From an uncultured bacterium (lineage in GTDB: Bacteria > Bacillota > Clostridia > Oscillospirales > CAG-272), in contig CASDOQ010000030.1 in NCBI GenBank assembly GCA_949282345.1, forward strand, positions 1-35,468: a DNA stretch of 35,468 bases, given 5' to 3'. Shown here piece after piece: positions 33,449 to 35,468 of the stretch (positions within the stretch are counted from its first letter, which is position 1; each line of letters begins with the position of its first letter). The notes under the pieces are model-generated. The model searched no databases. It was not told the DNA's origin and was given only the letters and a program-made list of their open reading frames with translations. The translations under genes were made by a program, and so were the position numbers.

Positions 33449-33477
33449 ATTGTAGCATATTTCGCGTTTGTTTGCAA
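33449..33477 (-). promoter_or_regulatory. Sigma-A promoter for the Sel1-repeat gene, with a palindromic -35
   Basis: Minus-strand TTGCAA (33472-33477), 17-bp spacer, TACAAT (33449-33454). TTGCAA is its own complement, and on the plus strand a 17-bp spacer leads to CATAAA (33495-33500), so the divergent small gene could share the same -35. Confidence 0.75.
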
Positions 33478-33551
33478 GTTCCCACATGAAAAAGCATAAA
33501 AACGGCCCTGCGCGCCATACTAACGGGGAGAAAGAAAAAGGAGAAAAAACT

Positions 33552-33800
33552 ATGTTACTGTGCAAAAAACCGTCCTGCGGCTTCTTCTGTTCTCACCCCT
33601 TTTGTTCCATGTTGCTCGGCGCGGCGGTCACAGCCGGCGCCGCAGTGCTTTTCTGCCTCTTCCGCGAAAGGCTCTGTCGGATGGCGGAGGCCGTCGGGAA
33701 CTGCGCTTGCCAGTGCGCGGACACCTGCGGCGATATGGTAACAAAGATCCGTGACGACTTGGAAGGAAAAGGATCCGACGGGTGCGGATGCGGAAACTGA
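33552..33800 (+). CDS. Small cysteine-rich single-pass membrane protein
   Basis: The 82-residue product is not a family I recognise. It has an N-terminal Cys-rich segment (CKKPSCGFFCSHPFC), one hydrophobic helix (about residues 19-37, MLLGAAVTAGAAVLFCLF), then a second Cys-rich region (CACQCADTC) and a GCGCGN C-terminus: 12 Cys in total. AAGGAG eight bases before the ATG and a strong terminator after the stop support that it is expressed. It is divergent from the zinc-ribbon/Sel1 gene. Metal binding or disulfide structure is possible but inferred only from composition. Confidence 0.8.
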   Translation: MLLCKKPSCGFFCSHPFCSMLLGAAVTAGAAVLFCLFRERLCRMAEAVGNCACQCADTCGDMVTKIRDDLEGKGSDGCGCGN

Positions 33801-33824
33801 TCTGTCGCCGGCGGACGCCGGGAG

Positions 33825-33850
33825 AAGGCCGCTTCGGCGGCCTTTTCTAT
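33825..33850 (+). terminator. Rho-independent terminator of the cysteine-rich gene
   Basis: A perfect 8-bp stem AAGGCCGC/GCGGCCTT (33825-33832 and 33837-33844) capped by a TTCG tetraloop, then TTCTATTT. Confidence 0.85.
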
Positions 33851-33896
33851 TTCCAAAAAAATGAGCGGAAACAGTGATTATTTGAAAGGAAAGTTC

Positions 33897-33925
33897 TTGA
33901 AAATCAAAAGAAACGATGCTAAAAT
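33897..33925 (+). promoter_or_regulatory. Sigma-A promoter for the isomerase-like gene
   Basis: TTGAAA (33897-33902), 17-bp spacer, TAAAAT (33920-33925). The leader to the start codon is about 100 bases with no recognised structure. Confidence 0.65.
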
Positions 33926-34033
33926 AAAATCGAAAAGACCAAAACGCTCTTTTCAAAACTGCCGGCATGGCTCCTTGCCTGCACGGGCAACCGCCACGCC
34001 TTCCCGCCCGGCGGGAGAAAGGACATAGGACAG

Positions 34034-34864
34034 ATGGAACATCAGGTAAAGATCGGCTTACAATTATACTCGATCCGCAACAAGATGGCGGCGGATATGG
34101 AGAGCGCGCTTCGTTCCGTGAAGGAGATCGGCTACGACTACGTAGAACTCGCCGGATACTATGATAAGAGCGCGGAAGAGATCGCGGCTCTTCTCAAAAA
34201 ATACGACCTGAACTGCATTTCGGTGCATCAGATGCCTTCCTTCTACGATGAGCGCGGCGTAGCCGGCGCGGAATTCGTCCGTACGCTCGGCGCGCGTTAT
34301 TCCGCCATTCCGTGGTACGCCAAAGAACATTACGTCAAAGACCTGAACGGCACGCTGAAATATTTTGAAAAGATCGGTCGCTTCCTGCTGGAGAACGGGC
34401 TGGTCCTGCTCTATCACAACCACGACTTTGAACTCACGCAGATCGGAGGCAAGACGATCCTCGACCGGATATATGAAACCGTCCCCGAAGAACTGATCCA
34501 GCCCGAATTTGACGTCTGCTGGCTGAAGTACGCCGGATATGATCCCTGTGAATACCTCTCGACCTATGCCGGACGCTACGATATCGTTCATCTGAAGGAC
34601 TTTACCTGCAAGGAGATGAACGGCGGCCCGGTCTACGCGCTGATCGGCGCGGACGGAAAAGAGTCGGTCCCCGCCACCAAGGAAGAACGCAATTTTGCAT
34701 TCCGTCCGCTCGGCTCGGGTCTGCAAGATATCCCCGCCATCATGAAGGCCGGCATCGCCGGGGGGGCGGAATACTTCATCGTGGAGCAGGACGAAAGCTA
34801 CGATACCGACAGTCTGGAAGCCGCCAGGCAGAGCCGCGAATATTTGCGCTCGATCGGTTACTGA
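34034..34864 (+). CDS. Sugar phosphate isomerase/epimerase-type TIM-barrel protein
   Basis: The 276-residue protein belongs to the xylose-isomerase-like TIM-barrel (AP_endonuc_2) superfamily. It starts IGLQLYSIRNKMAADMESALRSVKEIGYDYVELAG, a usual opening for this group. Likely metal ligands follow the family order: Glu in VELAG (about 39), His in YHNHDFE (about 137-140), Asp in FDVCWL (about 161), His in IVHLKDF (about 189) and Glu in FIVEQDES (about 256). Relatives isomerise or epimerise sugars or inositols. No sugar gene is adjacent; the nearest is the distant rhamnulokinase gene, so the substrate is unknown. A possible AGGA site is close to the ATG. Confidence 0.9.
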   Translation: MEHQVKIGLQLYSIRNKMAADMESALRSVKEIGYDYVELAGYYDKSAEEIAALLKKYDLNCISVHQMPSFYDERGVAGAEFVRTLGARYSAIPWYAKEHYVKDLNGTLKYFEKIGRFLLENGLVLLYHNHDFELTQIGGKTILDRIYETVPEELIQPEFDVCWLKYAGYDPCEYLSTYAGRYDIVHLKDFTCKEMNGGPVYALIGADGKESVPATKEERNFAFRPLGSGLQDIPAIMKAGIAGGAEYFIVEQDESYDTDSLEAARQSREYLRSIGY

Positions 34865-34964
34865 TCCCGAAAGACCAGTCCCCGCCCGCCAAAGCGGTAT
34901 AACCCCCTTTTGTCGAAAAAAAGAAGACCTTACGGCGGCCTGCGATACAGCAGGTCTGCCGAAC

Positions 34965-35133
34965 GATGTTTGCCCTTACGGGCAAGTGATGTCGGCTTCG
35001 CCTAATGATGTAGCCTACGGCAATGATGTTGTGCCTTCGGCACAGTGGGCAAGCATCACATCATTGCGACCAACGGGAGCAACATCATTACGAACGAAGT
35101 GAGTAACATCACTTTTGCGTAAGCAAAAACATC
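34965..35133. repeat. Two inverted arrays of GATGT-separated hairpins
   Basis: GATGT occurs at 34965, 34988, 35007 and 35025, and its complement ACATC at 35058, 35082, 35106 and 35129. Between consecutive copies are short hairpins of different sequence: 34970-34985 (6-bp stem, TTAC loop), 34994-35002, 35013-35021, then 35030-35044 (6-bp, TTC loop), 35066-35080, 35090-35104 and 35113-35128 (6-bp, GTAA loop). The right half read on the minus strand repeats the left-half order: TTAC-loop hairpin, GT, GATGT, hairpin, AAT, GATGT. Confidence 0.85.
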
Positions 35134-35199
35134 ACTTATATTCCTTCCGAAAACAAAATATCGTATAACACACTATACCTTGCAAGCAAGATCTTGTGA

Positions 35200-35228
35200 A
35201 AAAGGGGCGAGAAAATCTCGTCCCTTTT
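35200..35228 (+). terminator. Terminator-like hairpin inside the right-end element
   Basis: A 13-bp stem (35200-35212 and 35216-35228, one G-T pair) with an AAA loop; the closing TTTT is followed by CTGC. It could terminate transcription from either direction. Confidence 0.6.
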
Positions 35229-35303
35229 CTGCTTTGATATAAAACTGCTTTACGGTAGGTACCCCTACGGTCTTCTTTTTTTATAGATCGGCTTTTATGG
35301 ATC

Positions 35304-35330
35304 GGCGACAGGCAATGAGAGCCTGCCGCC
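35304..35330 (-). terminator. Hairpin downstream of the right-edge gene
   Basis: Stem GGCGACAGGC/GCCTGCCGCC (one mismatch or G-T pair depending on strand) with a 7-base loop, 43 bases past the stop of the minus-strand partial gene. The minus-strand tail is not a good T run, so termination is uncertain. Confidence 0.4.
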
Positions 35331-35372
35331 GTTTTGTGCATTCTCCGGGCTTATACCGAGCGGTCGCGCGGT

Positions 35373-35468
35373 TCAGTCAGACTGTTTTCCGCACTCGGGA
35401 CAGAATTTGAAGGGCTTGTCGGAGCGGTACCCGCAGGAGCAGGTATAGCCGTTTTCGGGCTTTGGCTT
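35373..35468 (-). CDS. C-terminal end of a zinc-ribbon protein (partial)
   Basis: The last 31 codons of a minus-strand gene run off the window edge. They encode YTCSCGYRSDKPFKFCPECG and a short tail (KQSD), then TGA. CSC and CPEC form a four-cysteine zinc ribbon of the kind found at the C-terminus of SPFH/virion-core-like and other membrane-associated Firmicute proteins. The rest of the protein is outside the window, so the family cannot be told. Confidence 0.75.
   Translation of the reverse strand, partial: KPKPENGYTCSCGYRSDKPFKFCPECGKQSD

Larger units (their letters stand above)
34916..35282. repeat. Gene-free element with 14-bp inverted ends
   Basis: AAAAAAAGAAGACC (34916-34929) and its exact complement (35269-35282) bound a 367-bp stretch that holds the GATGT hairpin arrays and a terminator-like hairpin. 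The 508-bp gap 34865-35372 has no gene I can support. The layout is MITE-like, but no flanking target duplication was found by eye. Confidence 0.55.

Noticed and set aside
34965..35133. CRISPR or integron attC array at the GATGT repeats
   Set aside because: Repeats are only 5 bases, intervals are self-complementary and 9-19 bases long, the array inverts in the middle, and no integrase or cas gene is near.

Overview
The window looks like a chromosomal segment of a spore-forming, low-copy, fairly GC-rich member of the Clostridia, probably an uncultured gut-type anaerobe. The evidence is an adjacent dipicolinate synthase pair (dpaA-dpaB), a DnaD-type primosome protein next to a DnaI/DnaC-like helicase loader, a type III glutamine synthetase, consensus sigma-A promoters with AAGGAG ribosome sites, and a Thr/Lys/Pro-linked lipoprotein. 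No plasmid, phage, tRNA, rRNA or CRISPR genes were seen. I cannot name a genus from the sequence.

Layout. 1-3.0 kb (minus): a lipoprotein with a repeat linker and Ig-like modules, preceded by a membrane-anchored XRE regulator. 3.1-5.1 kb (minus): a start/stop-overlapping operon of a methylglyoxal-synthase-fold protein, a DUF1934 protein and holA. Divergent from it, 5.35-6.9 kb (plus): pncC-pfkA. 7.2-8.7 kb (minus): a lone rhamnulokinase, divergent from leuS (8.9-11.3 kb, plus). 11.5-13.6 kb (minus): type III glutamine synthetase, divergent from a DEDDh exonuclease (13.8-14.8 kb, plus). 15.0-17.4 kb (minus): a TVP38/DedA-like membrane protein overlapping cardiolipin synthase. 17.6-21.6 kb (plus): rimI-tsaD followed by a DnaD protein and a helicase loader, with a cluster of DnaA-box-like sites between the two pairs. 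21.8-23.2 kb: an APC permease broken by a one-base shift in a C7 run. 23.4-29.8 kb (plus): a complete phosphate module, pstSCAB-phoU-phoP-phoR. 29.9-31.3 kb: dpaA-dpaB. 31.4-31.5 kb: a 15-bp tandem repeat. 31.6-33.4 kb (minus): a zinc-ribbon/Sel1-repeat protein, divergent from a small cysteine-rich membrane protein. 34.0-34.9 kb: a sugar-phosphate isomerase/epimerase-type TIM barrel. 34.9-35.3 kb: a gene-free element made of two inverted arrays of short hairpins separated by GATGT. The end of a zinc-ribbon protein runs off the right edge.

How the genes fit together. Most are housekeeping: glycolytic commitment (pfkA), nitrogen assimilation, tRNA charging and t6A modification, replication loading, membrane lipid synthesis, phosphate uptake with its own two-component regulator, and spore dipicolinate synthesis. 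The most unusual items are the GATGT hairpin array, the methylglyoxal-synthase-like protein in which the known catalytic residues are all replaced, the DnaA-box cluster in front of the primosome genes, the perfect 14-bp inverted repeat in the permease leader, and the 12-cysteine small membrane protein.
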